From Clostridia bacterium (lineage in GTDB: Bacteria > Bacillota > Peptococcia > DRI-13 > SV3-B141), in contig JAHDSB010000002.1 of assembly GCA_018433015.1 (NCBI GenBank), forward strand, positions 1-41,300: a DNA stretch of 41,300 nt, in the 5' to 3' direction. Positions 17,769-26,420 of the stretch are shown piece after piece. Within the stretch, counting starts at the first letter, position 1, and every line of letters begins with the position of its first letter. The translations under genes were made by a program, and so were the position numbers. The notes beneath the pieces are model-generated. The model worked only from the letters and a program-made list of their open reading frames with translations. It was not told the origin of the DNA and did not search any database.

Positions 17769-19190
17769 ATGGAAAATTTCGGATTATTATCAATACTACC
17801 ACCTGTAATTTCAATTGTCCTAGCCTTAGTTACAAAGGATGTAATTACGTCATTATTTTTAGGTTGTTTTTCAGCTTTTACTATTCTAGCAGGGGGTAAT
17901 ATCTTAGTTGGTATAAGTGATACACTGATGTCCTTTATTAAGGTATTTGAAAGCAATGGCAATACCATTTGTATAGGAATCACAGTTTTGCTCGGCGGAT
18001 TACTGTATGTCACAGAAAAATCAGGAGGAGTACAAGGTTTTGCAAAATTCTTTACTTCTAAAAGATCATTTATTAAAACAAGAAGAGGTGCAGAAATATT
18101 CTCTTGGTTTATCGGTATAATAGTATTTACTTCAGGTACGGTTAGCGCTTTAATTACAGGAACTGTGGCTAGACCTTTAACAGATGCTTTTAAAGTACCT
18201 CACGAAAAATTAGCGTACATTGTCCACTCCACTACTTCTCCGGTTTGTGCTCTCTTACCCTTGAGTGCTTGGGGTGCTTATATGATCGGCTTAATTCAGG
18301 CTCAAGGTATTGATAATCCTGCTGCTGTAATGGTTAAGTCAATCCCCTTGAATTTCTACAGTATAATCGCCCTATTTTTAGTGTTATTCTTTGCCATTTC
18401 CGGTAAAGATTACGGTCCTATGGTGAAAGCTGAACAAAGAGTTAAAGAGACAGGGCTCCTTGATGCACCTAAAGGCACTATGGACCAAGAAGAACAGGCT
18501 CAAGAAGCGGCAGCAGCCAGTGAGATTCAACCTACTACTATGTGGAATCTTGTTTTACCTATTATTGCAATGACAGTAATGATTATTGCCGGTTTATTGA
18601 TTACAGGTAAAGGTAATATTCTGGAGGGAGCCGGCATGACAGCTATTTTATGGGGTAATACCTTTGCTATATTTGTCGCTTTAATTATGTACACTTCCCA
18701 AAAAATCATGACTTATAAAGAATTTATTAATATCATGTTTGAAGGGGCAGGTAAATTACTACCAATTGCTTTTATTCTTATTTTTGCTTGGTCATTAGGC
18801 GGTGCAGTTAAACAACTAGGCACTGGTGTTTTTTTGGCTGAAACTCTTTCCGGTATCATTACACCCGCTTTTTTACCTCCATTAATTTTTATTATCAGTT
18901 GTATTATTTCTTTTGCTACGGGCAGTTCTTGGGGGACTATGGCTGTTATGTGTCCTATTGCTTTACCTATGGCTATTGCTAGTGGTGCTAATATTGCTCT
19001 TTGTTTCGGTGCTATTGTAGGGGGAGCTCTTTTCGGTGATCATTCCTCACCTATATCAGATAGTACTATAATGTCCTGCTTTACTACCCGGTGTGACATT
19101 ATGGATCATGTTAGGACTCAATTACCTTACACTCTGACGGCAGCAGCAGGCGCCATGGGGATATACTTAATTTTAGGTTTTGTATTTTAA
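17769..19190 (+). CDS. NhaC-family Na+/H+ antiporter-like transporter
   Basis: Integral membrane protein of 473 aa with about 11-12 hydrophobic segments, belonging to the NhaC (Na_H_antiporter) family. Family marks seen are FTSGTVSALITGTVARPL, TSPVCALLPLSAWGAYM and, near the end, GALFGDHSSPISDSTIMS. Some relatives exchange organic substrates with Na+ or H+ (malate/lactate, tyrosine, lysine), so an amino-acid or DAP-like substrate is possible given the ddh and M20 genes on either side. An AGAAGGGAG SD precedes ATG 17769. It lies 118 bases after ddh with no promoter or terminator that I can see between them. Confidence 0.85.
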   Translation: MENFGLLSILPPVISIVLALVTKDVITSLFLGCFSAFTILAGGNILVGISDTLMSFIKVFESNGNTICIGITVLLGGLLYVTEKSGGVQGFAKFFTSKRSFIKTRRGAEIFSWFIGIIVFTSGTVSALITGTVARPLTDAFKVPHEKLAYIVHSTTSPVCALLPLSAWGAYMIGLIQAQGIDNPAAVMVKSIPLNFYSIIALFLVLFFAISGKDYGPMVKAEQRVKETGLLDAPKGTMDQEEQAQEAAAASEIQPTTMWNLVLPIIAMTVMIIAGLLITGKGNILEGAGMTAILWGNTFAIFVALIMYTSQKIMTYKEFINIMFEGAGKLLPIAFILIFAWSLGGAVKQLGTGVFLAETLSGIITPAFLPPLIFIISCIISFATGSSWGTMAVMCPIALPMAIASGANIALCFGAIVGGALFGDHSSPISDSTIMSCFTTRCDIMDHVRTQLPYTLTAAAGAMGIYLILGFVF

Positions 19191-19251
19191 TTTGCTTTTT
19201 AAAATTTGTGATATATTTGTTTTATATTTAAATATATATAGCAAAACAAAA

Positions 19252-19300
19252 ATATGGGTAACTTCAAATAAGTAGTGATTACTTCAGAAGTTACCCATAT
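19252..19300 (+). repeat. 14-bp perfect inverted repeat with nested stem
   Basis: ATATGGGTAACTTC (19252-19265) is exactly complementary to GAAGTTACCCATAT (19287-19300). The intervening bases contain a second stem, AAGTA (19270-19274) with TACTT (19280-19284). No T-run follows, so it is not a typical rho-independent terminator. It ends about 30 bases before the M20 amidohydrolase ATG. It could be an mRNA-stability or attenuation element, or a small mobile-repeat remnant. Confidence 0.8.
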
Positions 19301-19329
19301 CTCATAAGTGGTGACGGGAGGGAAAACCT

Positions 19330-20514
19330 ATGGAATGTAAAGATTTCTTATCAGAAGCACAGAAGATGAGACAAAAACTTGTAGATATTAGAAGAGATAT
19401 ACATATGCATCCTGAACTTGATTTTGCTGTACATAGGACCGTGGGAAAGGTAGAAGAAATATTAGCATCTCTAGGGATTGAGACCAAAAGGGTTGCCGGC
19501 ACAGGTTTGGTTGGTTTATTAAAGGGAAGCGGTCAGGGCAAGACTGTAGGATTAAGGGCGGATATGGATGCTCTACCTATAAATGATGAAAAGCAAGTGG
19601 AGTATGCTTCGCAAGTGCCTAATAAAATGCATGCTTGTGGACATGATGTACATACTACGGTACTTTTAGGCGCAGCCCTACTTTTGAGTGCAGCCAGGGA
19701 TACATTTTCGGGTAACGTAAAGTTTCTTTTCCAACCTGCCGAAGAAACTGATGGAGGAGCTTTACCCATGATAGAGGAAGGGGTCATGGAAAATCCCCGT
19801 GTTGATGGAGTCTTTGGACTTCATACTTGCCCTGATTTAGAAGTAGGTAAAATTGGAATAAGTTATGGCAAAGCATATGCCGCATCGGATATGTTTGATG
19901 TTAGGATTTTTGGACAAGGAAGCCATGGAGCTGCTCCCCACCAGGGTGTTGATGCTATAATGGCAGGTGTTCAGGTTGTTAATGCTTTACAAACCTTTGT
20001 GAGTCGTAATGTAGACCCAGTGGATTCTGCCGTAGTAACAATCGGAAAATTTCAGGGAGGATATCAGAGAAACGTTATCGCTGATAAGGTAGAACTTTCC
20101 GGGATTATTCGCACACTGGATCCGGGTACCCGTGAATTGGCACGGGAAAGGGTAACAAAAATTATTAATAATGTAACGGAGGCTATGGGAGCACGTGCTG
20201 AAATAGATTTTATGCCCAGTTATCCCTCGCTCATCAATGATAGTGGCATGGTGGACTTAGCTAAAGAAAATGCGGAAGCCTTGCTGGGTAAAGAAAATGT
20301 AGTATTAGTAGAAAAACCCACCATGGGAGTAGAAGATTGTGCTTACTTTTTACAAAAAGCTCCCGGTGCCTTTCTGCAGTTAGGAGTACGAAATAAAGAA
20401 AAGGGTATTGTCTATCCTTTACATAATAGCCTTTACGATGTAGATGAGGATTGTCTGCCTATTGCAGCTGCATTAACGGCATGCAATGCAGTACGTTTTT
20501 TACAGATGAAATAA
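19330..20514 (+). CDS. M20 family amidohydrolase (N-acyl-amino-acid / N-acetyl-DAP deacetylase-like)
   Basis: Dinuclear-metal amidohydrolase of 394 aa, M20D type. RRDIHMHPELDF is at residues 21-32, GLRADMDALP at 74-83 and metal ligands HACGHDVH at 101-108. The PAEETDGGALPMIEEG glutamates and a lid-domain FGQGSHGAAPHQGVDA segment follow. Relatives hydrolyse N-acyl amino acids, hippurate, indole-amino-acid conjugates or N-acetyl-L,L-DAP; the exact substrate cannot be told. Its place after ddh and an NhaC-type transporter points to release of an amino acid from an imported or wall-derived N-acyl compound. A GACGGGAGG SD precedes ATG 19330. Confidence 0.88.
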   Translation: MECKDFLSEAQKMRQKLVDIRRDIHMHPELDFAVHRTVGKVEEILASLGIETKRVAGTGLVGLLKGSGQGKTVGLRADMDALPINDEKQVEYASQVPNKMHACGHDVHTTVLLGAALLLSAARDTFSGNVKFLFQPAEETDGGALPMIEEGVMENPRVDGVFGLHTCPDLEVGKIGISYGKAYAASDMFDVRIFGQGSHGAAPHQGVDAIMAGVQVVNALQTFVSRNVDPVDSAVVTIGKFQGGYQRNVIADKVELSGIIRTLDPGTRELARERVTKIINNVTEAMGARAEIDFMPSYPSLINDSGMVDLAKENAEALLGKENVVLVEKPTMGVEDCAYFLQKAPGAFLQLGVRNKEKGIVYPLHNSLYDVDEDCLPIAAALTACNAVRFLQMK

Positions 20515-20523
20515 CTAATAGGG

Positions 20524-20544
20524 GCTGCCTGAGGGGCAGCTTTT
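20524..20544 (+). terminator. Intrinsic terminator after the M20 gene
   Basis: GCTGCC (20524-20529), loop TGAGG, GGCAGC (20535-20540), then TTTT. It ends the ddh-nhaC-M20 transcript. Confidence 0.75.
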
Positions 20545-20657
20545 CTCTAATAGGGATGTTTAATTATTGTATTTAAATTAATAATATATAAAAAAGGAAA
20601 TATGAGTTATTTCGTCGAACTAAAACATATAATTTGATGAAAAAAGGAGCTCGCTTC

Positions 20658-20792
20658 ATGAATATACCGGCGGTAATGGTCTTTTTACTTATGTTACTGG
20701 TTATTCTAGTAGCAATAAACTATAAAAAATGGTGGCTCTTGCCTATAGTGATAGTTATATCGGCATTCCTTAGATTTTACGTATTATATTGA
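20658..20792 (+). CDS. Small hydrophobic membrane protein, 44 aa
   Basis: Short ORF with ATG 20658 placed 8 bases after a strong AAAAAGGAG SD, and followed immediately by a terminator. It encodes two hydrophobic stretches split by a basic-aromatic turn: MVFLLMLLVILVAINY, KKWW, then LLPIVIVISAFLRFYV. That predicts a two-helix hairpin in the membrane. I do not recognise a family. The combination of ribosome site, hydrophobic pattern and private terminator supports a real gene. Confidence 0.65.
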   Translation: MNIPAVMVFLLMLLVILVAINYKKWWLLPIVIVISAFLRFYVLY

Positions 20793-20794
20793 GG

Positions 20795-20821
20795 CCCGAG
20801 GTTAAATCCTCGGGTTTTTTT
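20795..20821 (+). terminator. Intrinsic terminator after the 44-aa ORF
   Basis: CCCGAGG (20795-20801), loop TTAAAT, CCTCGGG (20808-20814), followed by seven T. Strong rho-independent form. Confidence 0.92.
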
Positions 20822-20908
20822 GTTAAGCCAAATATTCTATTACTCATTAAAAAGAAACTAAATGTAAAAGCTATAAATATTAATGGAGTGATAGGGAATG
20901 AAATCAGC

Positions 20909-21385
20909 ATGAAAAAATGGAAACAGATTTTATTAAGCATTTTAATACCGGAAGCAGCAGGAATGATTAGTGGGCTGGTAGCTTTTCAAATTTTGGGTGG
21001 TAAATTTACAGGCTATAAGAAACCGTCTTTTACGCCTCCCGATTACGTTTTTGGACCTGCATGGACAGTACTCTACGCTTTAATGGGTATAGCCTCTTAC
21101 CGTGTATGGAAAATTAGGCAGCATGATCAAAAAAGAGCTAAAAAAGCCCTTAATTTCTATAGTGCACAGCTTTTTTTCAATTTCTTATGGTCTATTATAT
21201 TTTTTGGTTTAAGGTATAGGGGTCTAGCTTTTCTTGAGATATTAGTATTACTTATATTAATTGTGCAAACAACAGTGGAGTTTTTTAAGCTGGATAAAAT
21301 AGCGGGTTATTTGATGATTCCCTACTTTCTTTGGGTGTCCTTTGCAACAATACTAAATTATTCTATTTGGCAACTTAATAGATAA
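20909..21385 (+). CDS. TspO/MBR family protein
   Basis: Five-helix membrane protein of the tryptophan-rich sensory/translocator family, 158 aa from this start. The motif FTPPDYVFGPAWTVLYALMG (residues about 35-54) is the family signature with its conserved proline and tryptophan. Further aromatic helices include FFNFLWSIIFFGL and IPYFLWVSFATILNYSIW. Homologues bind porphyrins and other ligands and are tied to stress responses; the role in this organism is not evident. The frame is open upstream through the terminator, but ATG 20909 gives the family's normal length. An AGGGA SD lies at 20893-20897; GTG 20888 is an alternative. Confidence 0.87.
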   Translation: MKKWKQILLSILIPEAAGMISGLVAFQILGGKFTGYKKPSFTPPDYVFGPAWTVLYALMGIASYRVWKIRQHDQKRAKKALNFYSAQLFFNFLWSIIFFGLRYRGLAFLEILVLLILIVQTTVEFFKLDKIAGYLMIPYFLWVSFATILNYSIWQLNR

Positions 21386-21538
21386 AATACTAGATAGACA
21401 AATAACAATATATGTAAATATTGAGAAATATAAAAAATTCATATAATTGAAAATAATAAAGGAAAAAGCAGAATATTAGAGGAATTTAGTAGTATATACA
21501 AGATATAGAGAAAGAGATTTGGAGGGAGGAAGGGTACC

Positions 21539-23533
21539 ATGAAAAGTATAGGTTCTAAATTTGCTCTATACTTTACTGTCACTTTGTTAATTGTTTGTGC
21601 TGGTTTAAGTATTTTATCCTATCATAATGCTTCCCAGGCCCTTATTAAAAAGGTAGAAGAGGAACTACCGGAGAAAGCCGCTGATGCAGGCAAATATATA
21701 GAAGTCTGTATCGATAAGCGTTTTAAAGAATTACAAACCATAGGTGATTGGTACTTAACAAGCAACTTAACATGGGACGAACAAAAAAGGATGTTAGATT
21801 ATCAAGCAAAAAGATTAGGCTATTTGACTTTGGCAGTTGTAGATAACCAAGGGATTGCCCATTACACAGATGATACTACAACAGATTTATCGGAGCGAGA
21901 TTACATAAAAAATGCCTTAATGGGAGTACAAAATCTCTCAGATCCTTTGCTCAGCAAAGTGACCGATGAAACAGTTTTTATGGCTGCTGTTCCCTTAGTA
22001 AATACGGAAGGAGATATCAAAGGTGCACTAATTGGCCGTTTAGATGGAAGTATCTTGAGTACTATCGTAGAAAATATCTCTTATGGTGCTAGTGGTTATG
22101 CCTTTATGGTTGATGAAAAAGGTACCATAATCGCTCATCATGATAAAAATGTAGCTAAACAACAACTTAATGTTATAAAAGAGGCTAATAAAGATTCCCA
22201 ATACGCTTCTTTGGCTAGTGTAATAACAAAAATGATTAATAGAACAAAGGCTGCCGATAGATATTCGTATGCTGAGGAACAAAAGTATGCCGGTTATGCT
22301 CCCTTTGCTATCAACAATTGGTCTTTGGCGGTGAGTGCTCCCGTAGATGAAGTGTTGGCGGGACTTGTACCTCTGAAGAATTCGGCGGTAATAGCGAGTT
22401 TAATATTTATTGTAATCGGGATAATTATTGCTTTATTGGTAGGAAAACAAATGGCTGGTACTTTGAAAACGGTTACGACCCAAGCTGAAATTGTAGCTGA
22501 AGGAGATTTGAGCAAGGAAATTAACCAAAGGTTATTACAGCGTAAAGATGAAGTAGGTCGTCTAGCTCAGACGTTTGCTATTATGACAAGTTTTTTGCGC
22601 AAGACTACAGGGGAAATTAGTGCAGCAAGCCAAGAATTAGCTGCTTTTAGTGATAATTTAGCCCAAACTACCGAAAACGCTTCTGCCCAGATGCAAGAAA
22701 TAACTGCTACTACGGAAGAGCTATCTTCGGGTTTTGAAGAGGTTACTTCCTCAACTCAAAGTATTTCCGATTCCAGCCAGCACATGGCAGAAACAGCATC
22801 TGAACTGGAAAATAAAGCACGCAATGCCTTTGTACAAAGTGAAGAAATTGAAAAACGCGCTGTTAAGTTAAAACAGGAAACCGTTACATCACAAAGATCT
22901 GCCCAAGATATTGGTGCTAAATTCCAACAGCGTATGGTAGAAGCTATTGAAAAGGCTCAAATAGTAAAAGAAATTACTCAAATGACTGATCTAATATCAG
23001 ATATAGCTGAAGAAACTAATTTACTAGCTCTAAATGCTGCTATTGAAGCAGCAAGAGCCGGAGAGCAGGGTCGTGGTTTTGCCGTTGTAGCAGAAGAGGT
23101 TAGAAAACTGGCTGAAGAATCGGCTCACACGGTAGCAAAAATTCAGCAATTAACTAAAGACGTTCAAGTATCAATCAATGACTTAATCAAAGATACGAAG
23201 GGATTATTAGAATATCTTAACTCAAATGTAAAAAATGATTATGATAAATTTGTACAAGTTAGCGAGCAATATCAGGGTGACGCTAAGCTGTTTTCTACTA
23301 TGATGAGGGAAACATTAACTATGGCCAGTGAAGTACTAAGTAGTATTAATATGATAAAAACAGCTATTTCAGAAGCAGCTGTAGCTGTGGAGCAAAGTGC
23401 TTTAGGTTCGGCAGAAATCGTTAAAAGTACGGATATAACTAATAAGTCACTGATAGAGACAAATAAAACTTCTGCTAAATTGGCTGAAATGGCTGATAAT
23501 ATGGAAGAGTTAATAAATAGATTTAAATTATAG
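21539..23533 (+). CDS. Methyl-accepting chemotaxis protein with dCache sensor
   Basis: Chemoreceptor of 664 aa. The first membrane helix is near residues 7-29, followed by an extracellular double-Cache type sensor (about 35-275; [12 protein letters not shown] and [15 protein letters not shown] are seen). The second helix is near 280-303, with HAMP directly after. The cytoplasmic signalling hairpin contains [20 protein letters not shown] and [19 protein letters not shown]. dCache domains commonly bind amino acids or small carboxylates. It ends 28 bases before the sigma-54 activator gene, so it may be co-transcribed and share the same nutrient theme. A GGAGGGAGG SD precedes ATG 21539. No strong promoter was identified upstream. 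Confidence 0.93.
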   Translation: MKSIGSKFALYFTVTLLIVCAGLSILSYHNASQALIKKVEEELPEKAADAGKYIEVCIDKRFKELQTIGDWYLTSNLTWDEQKRMLDYQAKRLGYLTLAVVDNQGIAHYTDDTTTDLSERDYIKNALMGVQNLSDPLLSKVTDETVFMAAVPLVNTEGDIKGALIGRLDGSILSTIVENISYGASGYAFMVDEKGTIIAHHDKNVAKQQLNVIKEANKDSQYASLASVITKMINRTKAADRYSYAEEQKYAGYAPFAINNWSLAVSAPVDEVLAGLVPLKNSAVIASLIFIVIGIIIALLVGKQMAGTLKTVTTQAEIVAEGDLSKEINQRLLQRKDEVGRLAQTFAIMTSFLRKTTGEISAASQELAAFSDNLAQTTENASAQMQEITATTEELSSGFEEVTSSTQSISDSSQHMAETASELENKARNAFVQSEEIEKRAVKLKQETVTSQRSAQDIGAKFQQRMVEAIEKAQIVKEITQMTDLISDIAEETNLLALNAAIEAARAGEQGRGFAVVAEEVRKLAEESAHTVAKIQQLTKDVQVSINDLIKDTKGLLEYLNSNVKNDYDKFVQVSEQYQGDAKLFSTMMRETLTMASEVLSSINMIKTAISEAAVAVEQSALGSAEIVKSTDITNKSLIETNKTSAKLAEMADNMEELINRFKL

Positions 23534-23561
23534 CTAAGCTATTTATAGAAAGAGGTGTAGC

Positions 23562-24944
23562 ATGTCCTCCCCGATAAAGCGTTTATTGGGTAGCAATGTA
23601 CGCAGGATTTTAGATTTCTTAAATGATGGAATAATCATAACAGATGAGAAAGCTATAGTACATTATATTAACTCTGCTTATACCTTGTATTCTGGTTTGG
23701 AGTTTGAAGATATTGTGAATAAATATCTTCCCGAAGTTAGACCCGGTGCTATGTTACCCAAAGTATTGGAAGATCATAAACCTATCAGGAATTTCCCGAG
23801 AAAAGTAGGTAAGGTTGAATCGTATTGCGATTTTATACCTATTATTATTGAAGGAAAGTTGGTAGGAGGAATTGCTATAGTCAAAGATGTGGTAAGAATT
23901 AAAGATTTACTGCAACGGTTAGAGGAAAGTAAAGAAAAGATTGTTCAGCTAGATAATAGAGTAAAAGATTCTTTTAAAGCAAAATTTACTTTTAGCTCCA
24001 TAGTCGGAAGAGAAGGTGGATTAAAAAACACCATCACCATGTGTTATAAGGCTGCTCAAACAGATAGCCCTGTTTTATTGCTAGGGGAAAGTGGGACAGG
24101 CAAGGAAGTTTTAGCTCAATCTATTCATAATGCCAGTAAAAGAAAGGAATATCCTTTTGTCGATATTAATTGTGGGGCTCTTCCGGAGAATCTGTTGGAA
24201 AGCGAATTATTCGGTTATGAGGCAGGCGCTTTTACAGGGGCTAGGAAAAATGGAAAACTAGGTTTATTTGAAATCGCTAACGGAGGCACTATTTTCCTTG
24301 ATGAAATCACAGAAATGCCAATTAATTTACAAACCAAGCTATTAAGAGTTTTGCAGGAACAAAGGATTTTAAAAATAGGGAGCGAAAAAGCACTAGAGAT
24401 TAATGTCCGTGTAATTGCTGCAACTAATAAAAATGTCTTAGAACTAGTTAAGGAAAAAAGCTTTAGAGAAGACTTATATTTTAGATTAGCGGTCTTTGTT
24501 ATAAGCATTCCTGCTTTACGAGAAAGAAAAGAAGATATTACTCTGTTAGTACAAAAGTTTATTGAAGAACAGCAACGGAAGCAGAAACATGTCATTTTTG
24601 TAAATAGTGATGCTATGCATATCCTTAAATATTATGATTGGCCGGGTAATATCAGGGAGATAAAAAATATTATCGAATATGCATGTAATGTTACAGAAGA
24701 TTATACTATCAAACCAGAAGATATCCCTCAGAATATCTTAAAATTCAGTAGCGTAAAAAGATTAGTTGAACAAAAAAGGAATAACATGACTCTAGCACAG
24801 ATTGTGGGAGATGTAGAGAAAAAAATAATAAGGGACTATTTAACTTTATATGGAAATGATGTGCCAGCAAAGAAAAGAATTGCCCAAGAATTAAATATTT
24901 CTATTGCTACGTTATATAACAAGATAAAAAGATATAGTTTGTAA
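23562..24944 (+). CDS. Sigma-54-dependent activator with PAS sensor (AtoC/RocR-like)
   Basis: Enhancer-binding protein of 460 aa. A PAS domain covers residues about 13-115. The AAA+ core has Walker A GESGTGKE (175-182), the sigma-54-contacting GAFTGA loop (222-227) and Walker B GTIFLDEI (242-249). A Fis-type helix-turn-helix ends the protein (about 425-458, [12 protein letters not shown]). There is no receiver domain, so it should sense a ligand directly through PAS. It lies immediately upstream of a sigma-54 promoter and the thiolase/CoA-transferase/AtoE genes, its most likely target. The ddh promoter at 16685 is a candidate second target. An AGAGGTG SD precedes ATG 23562. Confidence 0.93.
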   Translation: MSSPIKRLLGSNVRRILDFLNDGIIITDEKAIVHYINSAYTLYSGLEFEDIVNKYLPEVRPGAMLPKVLEDHKPIRNFPRKVGKVESYCDFIPIIIEGKLVGGIAIVKDVVRIKDLLQRLEESKEKIVQLDNRVKDSFKAKFTFSSIVGREGGLKNTITMCYKAAQTDSPVLLLGESGTGKEVLAQSIHNASKRKEYPFVDINCGALPENLLESELFGYEAGAFTGARKNGKLGLFEIANGGTIFLDEITEMPINLQTKLLRVLQEQRILKIGSEKALEINVRVIAATNKNVLELVKEKSFREDLYFRLAVFVISIPALRERKEDITLLVQKFIEEQQRKQKHVIFVNSDAMHILKYYDWPGNIREIKNIIEYACNVTEDYTIKPEDIPQNILKFSSVKRLVEQKRNNMTLAQIVGDVEKKIIRDYLTLYGNDVPAKKRIAQELNISIATLYNKIKRYSL

Positions 24945-24970
24945 GAAGAGCTTGGTTAATTTATAAAGTA

Positions 24971-24984
24971 TTATAAATTTATAA
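24971..24984. promoter_or_regulatory. Palindrome upstream of atoB promoter
   Basis: TTATAAATTTATAA is a perfect 14-base palindrome about 165 bases upstream of the sigma-54 promoter. It could be an activator site, but AT-rich palindromes arise easily by chance. Confidence 0.3.
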
Positions 24985-25005
24985 GAAATTAGAAATGACA
25001 ATTCA

Positions 25006-25021
25006 TCACTTGCAACAGTGA
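25006..25021. promoter_or_regulatory. Candidate enhancer site (UAS) for the sigma-54 activator
   Basis: The dyad TCACT-N6-AGTGA (25006-25021) has the form of a Fis-type HTH dimer site. It lies about 120-130 bases upstream of the -24 element, a normal enhancer distance. Only one copy is seen, so the assignment is tentative. Confidence 0.45.
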
Positions 25022-25087
25022 CTTTTGTGTTATAAAAAAATAAAAAATTCTAAAAAATTAGAAGGCATGAAAGTTAATGCTTTTCTG

Positions 25088-25116
25088 AAACACCATAATT
25101 TATGGTGTTTTTTTTT
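25088..25116 (+). terminator. Intrinsic terminator after the sigma-54 activator gene
   Basis: AAACACCATA (25088-25097), loop ATT, TATGGTGTTT (25101-25110), with the T-run continuing to 25116. It separates the activator transcript from the sigma-54-driven operon that begins about 20 bases later. Confidence 0.9.
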
Positions 25117-25136
25117 GTACTTTTTTAATATTTCTT

Positions 25137-25152
25137 AGGCATTGGTTTTGCA
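25137..25152 (+). promoter_or_regulatory. Sigma-54 (-24/-12) promoter for the ato-like operon
   Basis: AGGCATTGGTTTTGCA has the -24 GGCA and -12 TTGCA elements. The distance from GG (25138) to GC (25150) is the required 12 bases. Predicted initiation is near 25162, about 37 bases before the thiolase ATG. It sits directly downstream of the gene for a sigma-54 activator. Confidence 0.83.
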
Positions 25153-25198
25153 ATGATTAATTTATAGTAGGAAAAAACTTGCAAAGGAGGTTTAGTAA

Positions 25199-26401
25199 AT
25201 GCGAAAAGTAGTTATTACTGCAGGGGTTAGAACAGCTTTAGGAAAAATGGGAGGAACCCTTAAAGATTTGCAACCTGAAGAATTATGTAGGATTGTCATT
25301 GAAGGTGTTTTAGAGAAAAGTAATTTGGGAAAAAGGTTAGTTGATGAAGTTATCTTTGGTCAAACCAAACAGTCTACAGATGCGCCTAATATTGCAAGGG
25401 TTGCAGCATTAAAGGCCGGTTTACCGGAAGAAGTTCCGGGCTATACCATTCATCGCCAATGCTCCTCAGGTATGCAGGCCATCATAAGTGCTGTGTGGCA
25501 GATTCAAACCGGCTATGCAGATATAGTTATAGCAGGTGGGGTAGAAAGCATGAGTACGGCACCATTCTATCTGCGTAGAGCAAGGTATGGTTATAGTGCA
25601 GGTAATGGAGTACTTTTAGATCCTAATACAGAAAGCCAACCAAGATCACAACCGGAAGAGATTTATGGGCGATTCAGCATGGGTTTAACGGCTGAGAATT
25701 TAGCAGAGAAATATCAAATATCAAGGACAGAACAAGACACATTTTCTTATTTAAGTCAAAGAAAAGCTATTCAAGCCATTGATGCGGGTAAATTTAAAGA
25801 AGAAATTATCGCTGTACCGGTATATGACAAGAAAGAAAAGAAGATAACATACTTCCAAGAAGATGAAGGTCCCCGCAGAAACACCTCATTGGAAAAGTTG
25901 GAAAAACTTAAACCGGTTTTTAAAGAGGGAGGAACTGTTACTGCAGGAAACAGTTCCAGCCGTAATGATGGAGCTGCTGCTGTTGTTGTTATGGCAGAGG
26001 AAATAGCAGCAAAAAATAAGCTTAAGCCTTTAGTTCGTTTTATCTCAACAGGCATAGCGGGGGTAAATCCCAGAGTGATGGGAATAGGGCCTGTCCCGGC
26101 AACACGAAAAGCTCTGGAAAGAGCAAATCTAAAACTTGAAGATATAAGTTTATTTGAATTAAATGAGGCTTTTGCAGCACAAAGTTTAGCAGTTATTAAA
26201 GAATTAAATATAAATGAGGAACTTGTTAATGTTAACGGTGGAGCTATCGCTTTAGGACACCCCTTGGGTTGTAGTGGTACAAGAATAGTTGTAACCCTAA
26301 TTCATGAAATGATAAAAAGAGAACTAAAATTTGGGTTAGCTTCTCTCTGCGTGGCTGGAGGTCTGGGAATGACCAGTATATATGAAAATTTAAGATATTA
26401 A
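25199..26401 (+). CDS. atoB: Acetyl-CoA C-acetyltransferase (thiolase)
   Basis: Thiolase II of 400 aa that interconverts acetoacetyl-CoA plus CoA with two acetyl-CoA. The acylated nucleophile Cys88 lies in HRQCSSGMQA. The catalytic GHPLGCSGTR has His354, and the second Cys384 is in CVAGGLGM, a slight variant of the usual C-x-G-G-G. It heads a sigma-54-driven operon with both CoA-transferase subunits and an AtoE-type transporter, matching the acetoacetate degradation layout of ato operons. The reverse (synthetic) direction cannot be excluded. An AAAGGAGG SD precedes ATG 25199. Confidence 0.93.
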   Translation: MRKVVITAGVRTALGKMGGTLKDLQPEELCRIVIEGVLEKSNLGKRLVDEVIFGQTKQSTDAPNIARVAALKAGLPEEVPGYTIHRQCSSGMQAIISAVWQIQTGYADIVIAGGVESMSTAPFYLRRARYGYSAGNGVLLDPNTESQPRSQPEEIYGRFSMGLTAENLAEKYQISRTEQDTFSYLSQRKAIQAIDAGKFKEEIIAVPVYDKKEKKITYFQEDEGPRRNTSLEKLEKLKPVFKEGGTVTAGNSSSRNDGAAAVVVMAEEIAAKNKLKPLVRFISTGIAGVNPRVMGIGPVPATRKALERANLKLEDISLFELNEAFAAQSLAVIKELNINEELVNVNGGAIALGHPLGCSGTRIVVTLIHEMIKRELKFGLASLCVAGGLGMTSIYENLRY

Positions 26402-26420
26402 CTAAAACGAGGTGATTTCC

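Noticed and set aside
20789-20908. N-terminal extension of TspO from TTG 20789
   Set aside because: It would run through a strong terminator and add 40 residues without family similarity.
21421-21447. TTGAGA/TATAAT promoter before the chemoreceptor gene
   Set aside because: The spacer is only 15 bases, too short for a confident sigma-A call.
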